From Dermatemys mawii (Eukaryota; Chordata; Testudines; Dermatemydidae): a stretch of 64,000 nucleotides of DNA. Below, one piece after another: positions 47,849 through 59,154 of this stretch (its first letter is position 1; each line of letters opens with the position of its first letter). The notes below the pieces were generated by a model. That model was not told the origin of the DNA, ran no database searches, and worked only from the letters and a program-made list of their open reading frames with translations. The DNA is taken from NCBI GenBank assembly GCA_007922305.1, contig ML677335.1:19626246-19690245 (forward strand). The letters are read 5' to 3'. The translations under genes and the position numbers were made by a program.

Positions 47849-48045
47849 CAGTTATAAACTACTCCAGCCATGCTGTATGAAATAGCAAGAGAAATGCATT
47901 AACAATAGAATTGTCCTTAATCTTCTTTGATACTTTATTTACAGTAATTCCGAAATGAACACTTCTATTTCCTATTGGAGGCCTTTTAGACAATCCCATT
48001 GCCATTGGCTCAGTTTGGCTCATTTTAAAGGGGATGGCAATGTTA
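47849..48045 (-). repeat. 197-bp inverted duplicate, copy B
   Basis: Reverse complement of copy A with seven substitutions and no indels. The equivalent open frame (minus, ending at 47859) is preserved with conservative changes such as Ser to Pro and Lys to Asn. At its 5' side (48046) it directly abuts a truncated retroviral LTR, a junction that copy A lacks. Confidence 0.9.
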
Positions 48046-48372
48046 CAGAGAAAACACATTTTCTCTAAAAACCTGAGAAATTCACAAGTGAAAAAACGAA
48101 TATAAGCTACAGGCTTGCCTGGCTACTTTACTTACTTTTTGCTGTTTAGGAAGGTTATAGATAGCTGGAGAGAAGAAATGAGTTTGACTCCTTTTGAAAT
48201 CCTCCAAAAAAGGAACACGAGACTCAGACAAAGCACACAGACTAAAGCTTCCCTCCCCCTGATATGAAAGTAACTTCCGTCCCCATTGGTCAGTTGCCCC
48301 CATGTCTTCTTACAGGTACGTTTTAACCCTTTACAGGGAAGGAGGAATTCTAGGTTACTTCTGGTTATGACA
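48046..48372 (-). mobile_element. Truncated retroviral LTR (5' part)
   Basis: On the minus strand starts TGTCATAACCAGAAGTAACC, then CTAGAATTCCTCC, GGGTTAA and CAACTGACCAATGGGGAC, as at the starts of the LTRs at 44801 and 63334. It stops at the edge of the 197-bp copy B; the polyadenylation half is absent. Confidence 0.72.
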
Positions 48373-50087
48373 CAGACACAAAGACAATGAACAGAATGTA
48401 TAATAGTTAATACAAAGGTACAGAACAAAAGAAACTCTACACCTGGGGAAATGATCAACTTTACCATGGTGAGGCATTCAGAAGCAATAACCCCTTCTAG
48501 TGCCTTACAGTCATACAAAGTAGTGAGTCCTAATTTGAATGGGCAAAAAACATTCCATAAGGGCACTATGGAGTGTTAATATTTTATATGGACAGATGAA
48601 CAACTTGAGGAAAAGGGAACTTGACAGTGAAACAATTTTATTCAAAAGAATTCCAGCAATTTACTGAACCAGATTAAATATTCTCTATTACTTATTTACC
48701 ATACCCTCTTTAGGGAAATTACAGAAATACTAACAAGGACCTTACAAAAAGGTGCTATTTAGGACAAAATGAGATTAACTTTATAATCTTGCCTTGTAAA
48801 CTTTTTACTCAAGGTCTAATGAACTTAATATATTGTTATTGATTGTTCACCTGCTGAATTATTCCTCAAAAATCTTGAAATATATTTTACTTTACTCAAA
48901 CCTGATCAGATAGAGAAACAGTAAAAATAAATTATACACAGCATGAATCACTTGGTTTTCTCTAGGACTTAAACTCAATTCACAGCAAGAATATAATCAT
49001 TCCAGGAGAGGACGCAAGAGTGACAATTTGGAATATGTGAAAAGCAATTCAATCCTTTGTGAACTTGGTTAGTCTGGATCTAGAATATATCATTCATCCA
49101 CAGAAAATACTTTTCAAACAACACACCATTGACCTATGGAACTTATTGAGATATCACTGAGGCCAAGAATTTAGCAGGATTTAGAAAGGACTGGACATGT
49201 GTAATAATAAGAATATATAGAGCTAAAGTAATGATTAAAAATAAAGAAGATTTCTACTCAAGATGAAATAAAAACAATTATAGTTTTCTTCTGAAGAAAT
49301 ATTATAATCTGGCCAGATGAAGTACAATGGACCAAATACAGCAAAACAGAGACTAGAGGTAGATTTAGGGGAATGGGGCATGCTACTCTGAGTCTAAGGC
49401 TGGCATGCAAATAGCCTCCTGATTCAATGGTACACTATATTAAATACTTCTTTGACATGATTTTGAGTTGTAGTCAAGGGTGGCATTGACAACCCGCAGT
49501 AGTAGCTTCCACCCCAGCACTGCACCCCTAATCCTGACCTGATGAGAATGCAAAGCTCCAGGATGTGGAAGGGGGGCACTGGAAAGCTAACCTGAGTTGC
49601 ACTTACTCCACAGCTGTGAGCCCTATCTCACAGGGCTGAGCCCAGCTCCCCATTCTGGGCATTGCAACCAGGTGAATGGCATCACAGCATCACTCAGGTT
49701 TTCCACTCTTAGTTTCATCATCTGTGGGTGTCAATGAACCCATGAATCCATTCAAAATCTTCTCTTAGGTTAAGGTATCTAGGACTTTTGAGAGTTAAGG
49801 GAGAGAGACAACTGACTGCCTTTTCTGGTCCTGTTCAGTGATCTCTTTAAGGATTCTGATTTTCATTACGCATTAATGCAACTATTTGGATTTGTATGTA
49901 GCCAAAAAAAATGTATCCACAGTCCTAATAAAATCTGTACTGCATCATTCATGTATCATTCTATAGACTCTTTTTATCTGGTTAAAAAAATTGGGCCCAA
50001 TTCTGCTTTCACTTGAAAATAAAGGCTTTGCATACATGAAATTGAGAACAGAATTTGTTGCTCACTCTGCAATTGATTAGCTTAGAA

Positions 50088-50742
50088 CAGAGGTTCTCAA
50101 ACCATAGTCTGCAGACCACCAGCTGTCTGCGAGCTCCATTCAGGTGGTCCCCGGATAGCTCCCTCTAAGGTGCGCACCTGAGTGGCTGCACACCTGAGAA
50201 TGAAGGGCCACCCACCTTATCACTGGAGCCATGCAGGCATGTCTCCACTAATTAGATGCCTGAACCCTGGAGAAGACGCATATGTAAGGTGAGGTGATAC
50301 CCTTAGGGAGAATAAGGGGTAGGTGGGAGAAGGCAGTTGTGTGAGAAGAGGGGGTGGAGGGAATTTGGGATGTGCATGGCTGTGGCACCCCGAGAAAGAG
50401 GATATGTTTCTCAGCTCCAGGGCTGCAGTGGGGGAGAGAGCAAGATACTCCCCTCCTTCCAAGCCAGAGTGCAGGGGCTACTGCAGCATAGGAGAGAGGG
50501 CACATCCATCATGTTAGAAATGTAAGACTACTGGTATTAAGATAGGAGTTGTGTGCTTTTATTTGTAGAACAAAAAAACATTAAATATTATTGAGATTAA
50601 TTTTATATAGTGCTTTTATCCAAAACACTTTACAATAGTTAGCTAATGGTACAAACAGTACTTGGAAAGATCATTAAACAATCCGCCAAGACCCTCAGCA
50701 ATTTTCAAATGGTCTGTGAAAAAAAAAGTTTGAGAACCACTG
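50088..50742. mobile_element. hAT-type element with perfect 8-bp target duplication
   Basis: 655 bp, left end CAGAGGTTCTCAAACCATAG, right end AAGTTTGAGAACCACTG (inverted), flanked by GCTTAGAA on both sides (50080-50087 and 50743-50750). Non-coding interior; the short frames at 50220-50525 are not protein-like. Confidence 0.93.
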
Positions 50743-53700
50743 GCTTAGAAAGTTCTGTTTCATGGAAAAATATCTGAACAAGTGTCACACTTGTATGATT
50801 TTTATCTTTGCTTTGCTTTTTAAAAGCTTGCTCTCCTCTTAAGGACCTGATTCAAAGACCCCTGAAGTCAATGGAAGGACTTCTGGTCATTGAATCAAGC
50901 CCATAGTAGTTTTTTTGTTTTGTTTTGTTTGTTTTTAGCTATGAGTTGACTGCCAAAGCATCTAATGCTCTGGCCTTTCTACAGAGTTGTCACACAACAT
51001 CACAACAGCTTGATATTATTAATAATGATTTTCATACTATCTTAAACTCAGATTATAGTGTTAAAGAGTAATAATTTACTAAGGTAAAACATTGGTGCTG
51101 GTACTGTAGAAATGATAATCCATTACAAGTTGTCTGAGAATTTGTTTCACCTTGAGTCCTAAATACTATCAAAACCAAATGGTTAACAGCAACACCTTAC
51201 AGACTGAAAGGACAGAATTGCTATTTTAACATTTAATTTTACTCACAGCAAGCAAATATGAAAAAAAAAAGAAAGCCCTCCAATATCCTTTGCTGGTCTG
51301 CTTGAGAGACTGGCAGTTTTGGGACAGTTGGTATTCATCCCTTGTAAGCAGCAAGGACCTAAAATATGCTTCTACAGGTGTATAAATACTAATTACCCCT
51401 AAATACAGCTTGCAGCAGATTTAACATTATTAATAATAGTGGCATGAATCAATTCCAGTCCTAAAAGGCATAATATAAACCCTGACATTGTTTGGGGTGT
51501 AAATAAATCAGTTTTCTGGTAACAAAGCAGCCCATTAATTTTGCCTGCCTCTTCTATCATTCCAGTCAAAGACAGTAAACATAGTATGCCCCTATGTGGA
51601 TTCCTTCCATGTTGCCAATGTAACAAGCTTCTCTAGAGCCACCAAAGAAAATAATTACATTAGAAAAATAATCTAGGTTTTCCATCAGAGAAAGCTCTGA
51701 CCGAAGCCAGCTAAAGATAATTAATTTTAGAAAACTGGAAAAAAAATATTATTACAATCACATTTAATACTGTGATTACAAATGCTTTATTTTAGGGTCA
51801 ATTCAGTGGAGTATATTATCTTTTAAATGAAACATCTTCATCCAGGCAGCTGTATCTACATAATTTAAGCTTAAAACTTCATTGTTTGAGATTCATTATT
51901 ATTTCCTGTATTATTCACTGAGGGAAAAAAGTATCCCTCCCCCCAGCAAACAATGCTGAAATAAAACCAGGATATATATTGCACATATATTATGCATATG
52001 AAATGGATGAGTCCATGTGGAAGGCCCAGGTCAGGATCATGAGGGGAGTGGAAGGTTGCATGCAACGAGTACTGGTCACCCACCAAACACAGCCCTCTCC
52101 TCATCCCAGCTGTTCAGCTTAGCCCTGGCTGTTCCCTTGTGCAGGCTCTGGTTAGCAGAGGAAGCGGATGGGGCTCTGTGCCCTGAGGCTGTACAGATAG
52201 GGTCACACTGAAGGGAAGGCATAAAGAGGGGGCGCTATTTGGTGGAGAAAGTGACCTGGGCTGCATTGAAGGGCTGGGGTTGAGGGGAGCAGAAGCTGCA
52301 TTGCATACTACCAGCTCTTTAGCCAAACAAAGCCCCCTCCTGACACCAGCCCTTCAGAGAAGACCTTTCCACTTCCCCTGCCCAGGAGGGGGCTCTGGCC
52401 CATGGGGGAACCAGTACTCATGAAGTGCAGCTTTCTGCTCCCTGATGATCTGGTTGGGACTCTGCAAGAGGGCACCCGGTCCCCAAAGAGCCAACATTTG
52501 GGTGATAATTGGTAAAAACATGAATACTGGCTTTTTTCAAGACCTAGGATTTTTTGGGGAAAAATCAGTAAATACTGAAAATGATGGGCCTTATGTATGC
52601 CTGAGAAAAATGCATGGCCCTTTTCCAGCAAAACATTTAAAAAGATGCTTAACTTTAAGTAAATGAGTGGTCCTACTGAAGCCATTGGGACCCCTCACAT
52701 ACTTATACTTGACTGGACGGAAGAACAAATTTCTCTAGCACCCTACTTATGTACCTCAACTGTTGACAAAATGATGTGAAAAGATATTTCAGTTTTTATG
52801 GTTTATTCAATCCTTAGCTTCTTTACTGAAGGTGTTTGTGGTGGAACCAATCGATCCTTTTATAATCTAAGAGTTCTCCATAACAACAGTGGTGTTTCAG
52901 GTTATCTACTACAGAATCTTTCTTAGCTTCTTCAGTACACAGCTAGTTTTATTTTGATCTGTAAGGAATAAGTTAAACCATGCTGTGCTTTTTCTAAATA
53001 TTTAAATGTATAATAGATATGGACTTTTTGAAGTGCATTTTTTCCATAACCGAGTTCTGATATTTCATTATTTTAGTGGACTGTTAACTTGTTTCTAATT
53101 CAATCTGCACTGAAAAAAAAGACTTCAAGCTTTGCCAATAGCTTGGGAGTGGCCTCTGAAGTCAATGAAAACCACAGAGGAACTAGCAAACCATTTCCAA
53201 TTCTCCCAGAACGTTAAGAAGTGTCAGATAAAAGTTGAAAAGATAAAAGAAATAGCTTAGGATTTTGAAGGCTTAGTGGAGGAAAATTTTTGCTATTATA
53301 TAGTCAGAATCATCATGTCTTATTTAGCCAGTTGTGAATAGTAGGGAGAATATACTGGATATGAAATCCTGCAGTTATGCCAGAAGTAGCAAAAATCCTG
53401 GTTTGAGTATAGAGTCCATATGAGCAAAGCAAAGAGAAGTACTTCTGAAAACTGATAAGCCAAACTGATCCCAGATGCAATTCCAATGGAGTCACTATAT
53501 TTACATCAGGCATAAATCTGATACAATATAAATGCCTGATCCCCACTTGTTTCTTAGATTGCTATGTTCGAAAATTTTATTTCCAGCAGTTTGAAGTTCA
53601 TCTCATTAATTTAGGTCCTCCTGATCCAGCAAATATTTACTCATGGGAATAAGTTGTGAGTAGTCCCATTGAAGTCAATACTTCCTGTGTCATGGAAGTT

Positions 53701-53750
53701 ATACACATAAGTGCATGAAGGACTGAGGCCTTAGATTCTTAACTTACAAT

Positions 53751-53886
53751 CAGGGGTGAAAGTAAGGCAGCACAGGCCAGTGTGGCATACTGGTAAAAAG
53801 TAGCCGCCAGTACTGACCCCTACCACCTTACTTTAAAGTACTGCCATGGCAACGCTTTAACATTGCTGCCATTTTTACACCCCTCG
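53751..53886. mobile_element. Short hAT-type MITE
   Basis: Starts CAGGGGTGAAAGTAAGGCAG and ends TTTTTACACCCCTCG (inverted). It contains the GTGTGGCATACTGGTA and ACTTTAAAGTACTGCC blocks of a turtle MITE I recognise. Target duplication not clear. Confidence 0.7.
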
Positions 53887-54311
53887 TCAGCGGCCCTGCT
53901 GGGTCTGATTCCATTCCAGATTCTGGAGGACAGCATACTCTAGTGCTTTAAGACCTTTCTGCTCCTATGCTCCTCAGTTTGCCATCTTCTGTTCCTTTCC
54001 TATCAAACCTGTCCCTTTGCTCCTGTTCCCTCTTTGTTCCCAGGGATCTCAGCTTGTCACTGTCTCTCAATTCCATCTGCAAATTTCAAGTTGAGTGCTG
54101 AGGTGGCTCACCCCACTAGAACCTCACTTAGCCCTGGATGTGTATTTCATGCCTGCAAATGGAAGTACTTATTCTAATTAGGAACACAATAACTAAAAAA
54201 AAAAGATGTATGATAGTTTCCCATTTTGTCTGTAGAAAAACATAATAGTTGTTTAGGAAAGAGTGAGGGAGAAATTAAGAACCCAAGAAAGAGAGTTCAT
54301 TGAGTACTTAC

Positions 54312-54482
54312 AGGATCCATGAACTCTGGTAAGCTGGCTTGGTAGGTGAGTGGCCGACAGTCACGAGTGTTATTCACTAAGACACAAGGGAGAAACATTG
54401 GTCCAAGATCATCCCCATCAAGCACATCAACTGTGAGGGTGGTGGTACTTGTTCTTCGTTCATTAAGATTTTGAGCCCGGTC
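54312..54482 (-). CDS. PCDH15: Protocadherin-15 exon (end of EC2, EC2-EC3 linker), partial gene
   Basis: Minus-strand exon of 171 bp (57 codons, phase 0 at both ends) between a pyrimidine-rich acceptor CCTCCACAG (AG at 54484-54483) and a consensus donor GTAAGT (54311-54306). The translation begins [10 protein letters not shown], has [13 protein letters not shown] at residues 18-30 and [10 protein letters not shown] at 33-42, and ends LPEFMDP. I recognise protocadherin-15. DGDDLGP is the divergent form of the calcium-binding linker motif (DxNDNxP in classical cadherins) between EC2 and EC3. The two cysteines nine residues apart could form a local disulfide (inference), and NNT is a possible N-glycosylation sequon. 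The codon for the first Arg of NERR is CGA; from memory the human Usher 1F nonsense site Arg245 falls at or near this position, which I have not verified. The protein is a membrane adhesion receptor; only this extracellular part is present here. Confidence 0.95.
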
Positions 54483-55809
54483 CTGTGGAGGAAAAGGGTA
54501 TTTCTATAAATATGATTTACATAATTTAGAACAGGGTCCACATAAACATTTTTTTCACTTAAAGTTAAGATTGATCGTGAACATATCCTGCCAAAACAAT
54601 CATGAAAAATCAGGGAAACTGCTAGTTACAGAAGCATTAACTTTAACGTCACCTCCATGCTCCCTATCTTCACAACCATACAAATCCACATTCTGATTAT
54701 GAATGCCACACCACATTTTCTTCCAATGTCAAATCTGTTCTCCTCCAAAGTTAAAGAAAATATGAGACAAACCTAGAAAAAGTCATGGGTTCTTTTTTAA
54801 AAAGATGAAATGAAAACTTTGGGGGTCTCTTCTAATTGTTTATTTAATTCCTTTGGCCCATCTTCAGTGTGTGTGACACAATGACAGTTATGCCAGTTCT
54901 TGCAAATTCATTGTGAATAAGGAGACTTTGTCTTTGACTGTACAAGCCCTTGCTAGGGAACCCACACATAATAAAGGGATATTAGCCCTTATGTCTGCAA
55001 CTCTCAACACAACTCTATATATTTTTGTCGTAATCTATACCATGTACTGCCTGAAAACTATATCAAATTTTCTTTTTCATAAAATACTTCTATTGTGTAA
55101 TTTATTGAGAGTTTATAACTTCCTTACTATTATTTTTGGAGGGTGACTAAATGGGGCATGGCTCCACCAAAACATATTACCCATGCAATAGTTTATTCCT
55201 TTCAGTTTCCCCCACTCTCTTTGAGAAATATTTCTTTCACGTTCCTCCAAAATAATTCCTTGTTATTTCCCTGGGAATATTCAGGTAGTTGCTGCTAAAT
55301 TGAGGACCCTTAAACTAGTAGACCCAGATCCCAAGCACTGAATATACCAATGTACTATGCAGGAGGACATCTGAATTTCACTAGCCTAGCTTCCAACTTC
55401 CTGGCTCTTATCATTAATCTTCCAGAAAAAAATAACATGTATAGTATCAGAAATGTATTCCTCATGTAGGTACTTTTAGAACAAGATTGAGCTTCTTAAA
55501 TGTATTACTGTGGGTATGTAAGTATGTCTACATGGCTAATGAAGATATGATTGTCACACATGTTAGCTTTAATCTACAGCAAATGTGATAATAATAATGC
55601 AGATGAGGAGGAATAAGCTTCAGCACAGGTAGGCTACCCCTGTGCAAGCACACTGGGGATCCTGTATTTTACTGACATTGGTAGCCTGTGTTGAAGCCCA
55701 TGCTACCAACTCTGCTACTATTGTTACCTGTACTAGCTAAATGAACATTAGTATGGGTATGCCTACCTGTGCTACAACTGTACCTTCACATGCACTGCCG
55801 ACATACCCT

Positions 55810-56470
55810 ATAAAACATGTTCTTCAGACCTTGAATCATATTCTTGTTGCTCTTTTCTGAACCCTTTCCAATTGGTCAGCAACCTTTTTGGTATGTGAAC
55901 TCCAGAACTGGACACAATCTTTCAGTAATGGTCTTGCTAATGTTGTACACAGAGGTAATACCACCTCCCTTCTCCTACTTGATATTTCCTTGCTTAGGCC
56001 ACTCAGGACTGGGATTGCCATCATTGTTACACCACACAGTAAGCTCATATTTAGTGACTGTATACACATTAATTCTAGGTCCTTTTCATTGCCATTGCAT
56101 TCCAGGAACCTTCCTCTCACTTTACAGGTGTGACTTACATTCCTCATTTCTACATGTATGACTTAGTGTTAAGCTATACTAAAAATCTGCTGTTCAAATG
56201 AGATCACCTGATCAAGTGATTAAGATTGGTTTGCACAACCGACCTATTCGCATCATTTACCACACCATCAATATCTGTGTTATCTGCAAATTGTGCCAAC
56301 AATGTCTTTTATATTTTCTTTCAGATCATTGATAAAGATACTGAATTGCCAAGAACAGATTCCAGCAGTATCCTACTAGAAACACCCCTTATGAATTATG
56401 ATTCCCCATTTACAAGTACTTTTGAGTTCTATCAGTTTATCATTTTTATCCCTGTAATATAGGCCGCTAC
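55810..56470 (-). mobile_element. CR1 LINE 3' region, antisense
   Basis: Plus strand reads CTCTTTTCTGAACCCTTTCC, then TGAACTCCAGAACTGGACAC and, further on, ATCATTGATAAAGATACTGA and TATGATTCCCCATTTACAAG, all parts of a CR1 family seen in sense at 31780-32050. The minus frame 56147-55836 (LPLCTTLARPLLKDCVQFWS, LERVQKRATRI) is the degraded C-terminal reverse-transcriptase region. Confidence 0.78.
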
Positions 56471-57462
56471 ATTGATTTTGTGTAGGGCAATTATTTTAAA
56501 TCAAAATGTCCTGTTTTTTTTTTAAATCGTAGCATGAAATGCCTGACAGAAATTAAGTACTATATCAACACAGATACCTTTATCAACCTAACTTGTAATC
56601 TCATCAAGTTGGGGGCCATGTCATCTTTTTTAGTTTCTTATACAGTATATTTTTGTAATTGGTGCTACATCTTGATAATAGATCATGTTAAAAACAGAAT
56701 TAAGTCAAAATATATTAACTGGAGAGAATTCTAGTGAAAACTTGCAAAAATGTCCCTTTTTGTTTCAAATGACTATGATATTCTTCTGCCTTATACTGAT
56801 GACTAATTTTGATGTACAGTGTTAAAGAGAAACAGCTCCTGTGTTTCACCCAAGGAGTAGTTGCATTTCAATGGTGTATGATATGGTGCCTTTTTAATAC
56901 AGCAATATAAGTACTTTTTGATCCTCTGGAATGAAAAGTATTAGACTGGATAAGTTATGATTCCCCATTAGTCAGATCTTCACCTAACACTCCACTTTCT
57001 CTTTCATGGTAATATGCATAAGTAATGAAACAGTAACTAGAGTAGGAACTTCTACTTGGGTCTCCCTTCTCTCAGGTGAGACCTCTAACCACTAGACTAT
57101 AAAATGTTCCTTACTTTCTCTTGCCCAATGATTACACTGGTCTACAATTTTTTAGAAGTCATCTGCTTCAGAGATAAAATGTGATATTTATTATGTATTT
57201 TGATGTGCTGAATTCAAATATGACAATTAAAACAACTGGCTACTGTTTCTAAGATATTTAAGTTTTTACATTTTATGTCTATGTATATTGTGTAGATAGT
57301 AGAATTTTAATCATAAATTGTAAACCTAGGTCTTTTCATGTGTTTATGGTTGCTTTACATGATAATATTTCACCTGTCCTGTTTATTTAACACTTTAAAA
57401 ATCAGCAAAAGGGTTATATAAATAAAATGTATTATGAAACAAAAGGCAAAAAACTATTAGTC

Positions 57463-59154
57463 CTATTCAGTGTCTACTCGGCGCTTCTTGGCTTGTCTCT
57501 TGTATTCATTAAATGGAGCATCTCTTGTCACTGTCCAGCAATAGTCTGCAAGCATTGATGGGCTCCATTTGCCCTGATAGCGTTTCTCCATTGTTGCAAT
57601 ATCCTGGTGAAATTGCTCGCCGTTCTCGTTGCTCACTGCTCCACAGTTCGGTGGAAAAAAATCTAGATGAGAGTGCAAAAAATGTATCTTTAGTGACATG
57701 TTGCAACCAAGGCTTTTGTATGCCTTGAGGAGGTTTTCCACCAACAACCTGTAGTTGTCTGCCTTGTTGTTTCCGAGAAAATGTATTGCCACTGACTGGA
57801 AGGCTTTCCGTGCTGTCTTTTCCTTGCCACGCAGTGCATGGTCAAATGCATCATCTCGAAGAAGCTCACGAATCAGAGGACCAACAAAGACACCTTCCTT
57901 TATCTTAGCTTCACTTAATCTTGGAAATTTTCCACGGAGGTACTTGAAAGCTGCTTGTGTTTTGTCAATGGCCTTGACAAAGTTCTTCATCAGACCCAGC
58001 TTGATGTGTAAGGGTGGTAACAAAATCTTCCTTGATTCAACAAGTGGTGGATGCTGAACACTTTTTCTCCCAGGCTCCAATGACTGTCGGAGTGGCCAAT
58101 CTTTCTTGATGTAGTGGGAATCTCTTGCACAACTATCCCATTCGCAGAGAAAACAGCAGTACTTTGTGTATCCAGTCTGCAGACCAAGCAAGAGAGCAAC
58201 AACCTTCAAATCGCCACAAAGCTGCCACTGATGTTGGTCATATTTTATGCACCTCAAAAGTTGTTTCATGTTGTCATTGGTTTCCTTCATACGGACTGCA
58301 TGACCAACTGGAATTGATGGCAAAACATTGCTATTATGCAGCAAAATAGCTTTAAGACTCATCTTCGATGAATCAGTGAAGAGTCTCCACTCTTCACTCT
58401 GGATCGTGAACGATGTTGAGGGCTGCCATCACACCATCGATGCTGTTGCAGGCTACAAGATCACTTTCCATGAAGAAGAATGGGACAAGATCCTTTTGAC
58501 GGTCACGGAACATGGAAACCCTAACATCACCTGCCAGGAGATTCCACTGCTGTAGTCTGGAGCCCAACAGCTCTGCCTTACGCTTGGGTAGTTCCAAATC
58601 CCTGACAAGGTCATTCAGTTCAGCTTGTGTTATGAGGTGTGGTTCAGAGGAGGAGGATGGGAGAAAATGTGGGTCCTGTGACATTGATGGTTCAGGACCA
58701 GAAGTTTCATCCTCTTCCTCGTCTGACTCAAGTGAGAATGATTCTGGTGCATTGGGAACCGGCAGTCCTTCTCGTGGGGTATTGGGCGTATAGCTGATGG
58801 AATGTTTGGATAATGCACAGTCCACTTTTTCTTCTTTGGCACACCTTTCCCAACTGGAGGCACCACGCAGAAGTTACAATTGCTGGTATGATCTGTTGGC
58901 TCTCTCCAAATCATTGGCACTGCAAAAGGCATAGATTTCCTTTTCCTGTTCAACCACCGGCAAAGATTTGTTGCACAAGTGTTGCAGCATATGTGTGGGG
59001 CCCACCTCTTGTCCTGATCTCCAATTTTGCAGCCAAAATAAAGGTGATAGGCTTTCTTAACCATAGTGGTTATACTGCGCTTTTGTGAGGCAAAAGTCAC
59101 TTCACCACAAACATAGCAGGAGTTATCTGCACTGTTCACACAAGTACGAGGCAT
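57463..59154 (-). pseudogene. Transposase-like gene broken by two frameshifts
   Basis: Three minus-strand frames join end to end. 59154 to about 58774 (127 codons) begins MPRTCVNSADNSCYVCGE and is cysteine-rich (CYVCGE, CCNTCATNLC, CNFC), probably zinc-binding. About 58773-58397 holds an acidic stretch (SLESDEEEDETSG) and the LNDLVRDLELPKRKAELL region. About 58405-57463 holds the conserved core: SSKMSLKAILLHN, CGDLKVVALLLG, CCFLCEWDSCARDSHY, LPPLHIKLGLMKNFVKA and NENGEQFHQD, ending in a basic tail. The shifts look like a 1-base deletion near 58773 and a 4-base duplication near 58400. I know the family as multicopy uncharacterised proteins in many animals. The spaced acidic residues with an intervening CxxC...H suggest a DDE transposase (inference). 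Total length would be about 560 residues. No terminal repeats identified. Confidence 0.8.

Larger units (their letters stand above)
7675..54311 (-). other. Large PCDH15 intron (46.6 kb)
   Basis: Bounded by the donor of the 54482-54312 exon and the acceptor of the 7674-7566 exon. It contains the CR1, Penelope-like, hAT, Gmr1 and retroviral-LTR insertions listed separately. In the stretches 9660-11550, 13520-17400, 18510-20080, 20590-23000, 23150-25890, 27450-30320, 41740-42975, 45590-47845, 48380-50085 and 50750-53750 I see no convincing gene. Around 19380-19640 there is a block that resembles an old retroposon tail, but I cannot name it. Confidence 0.8.

Noticed and set aside
48132..48566. 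144-codon minus-strand frame
   Set aside because: Covers a truncated LTR and its flank; no protein family.
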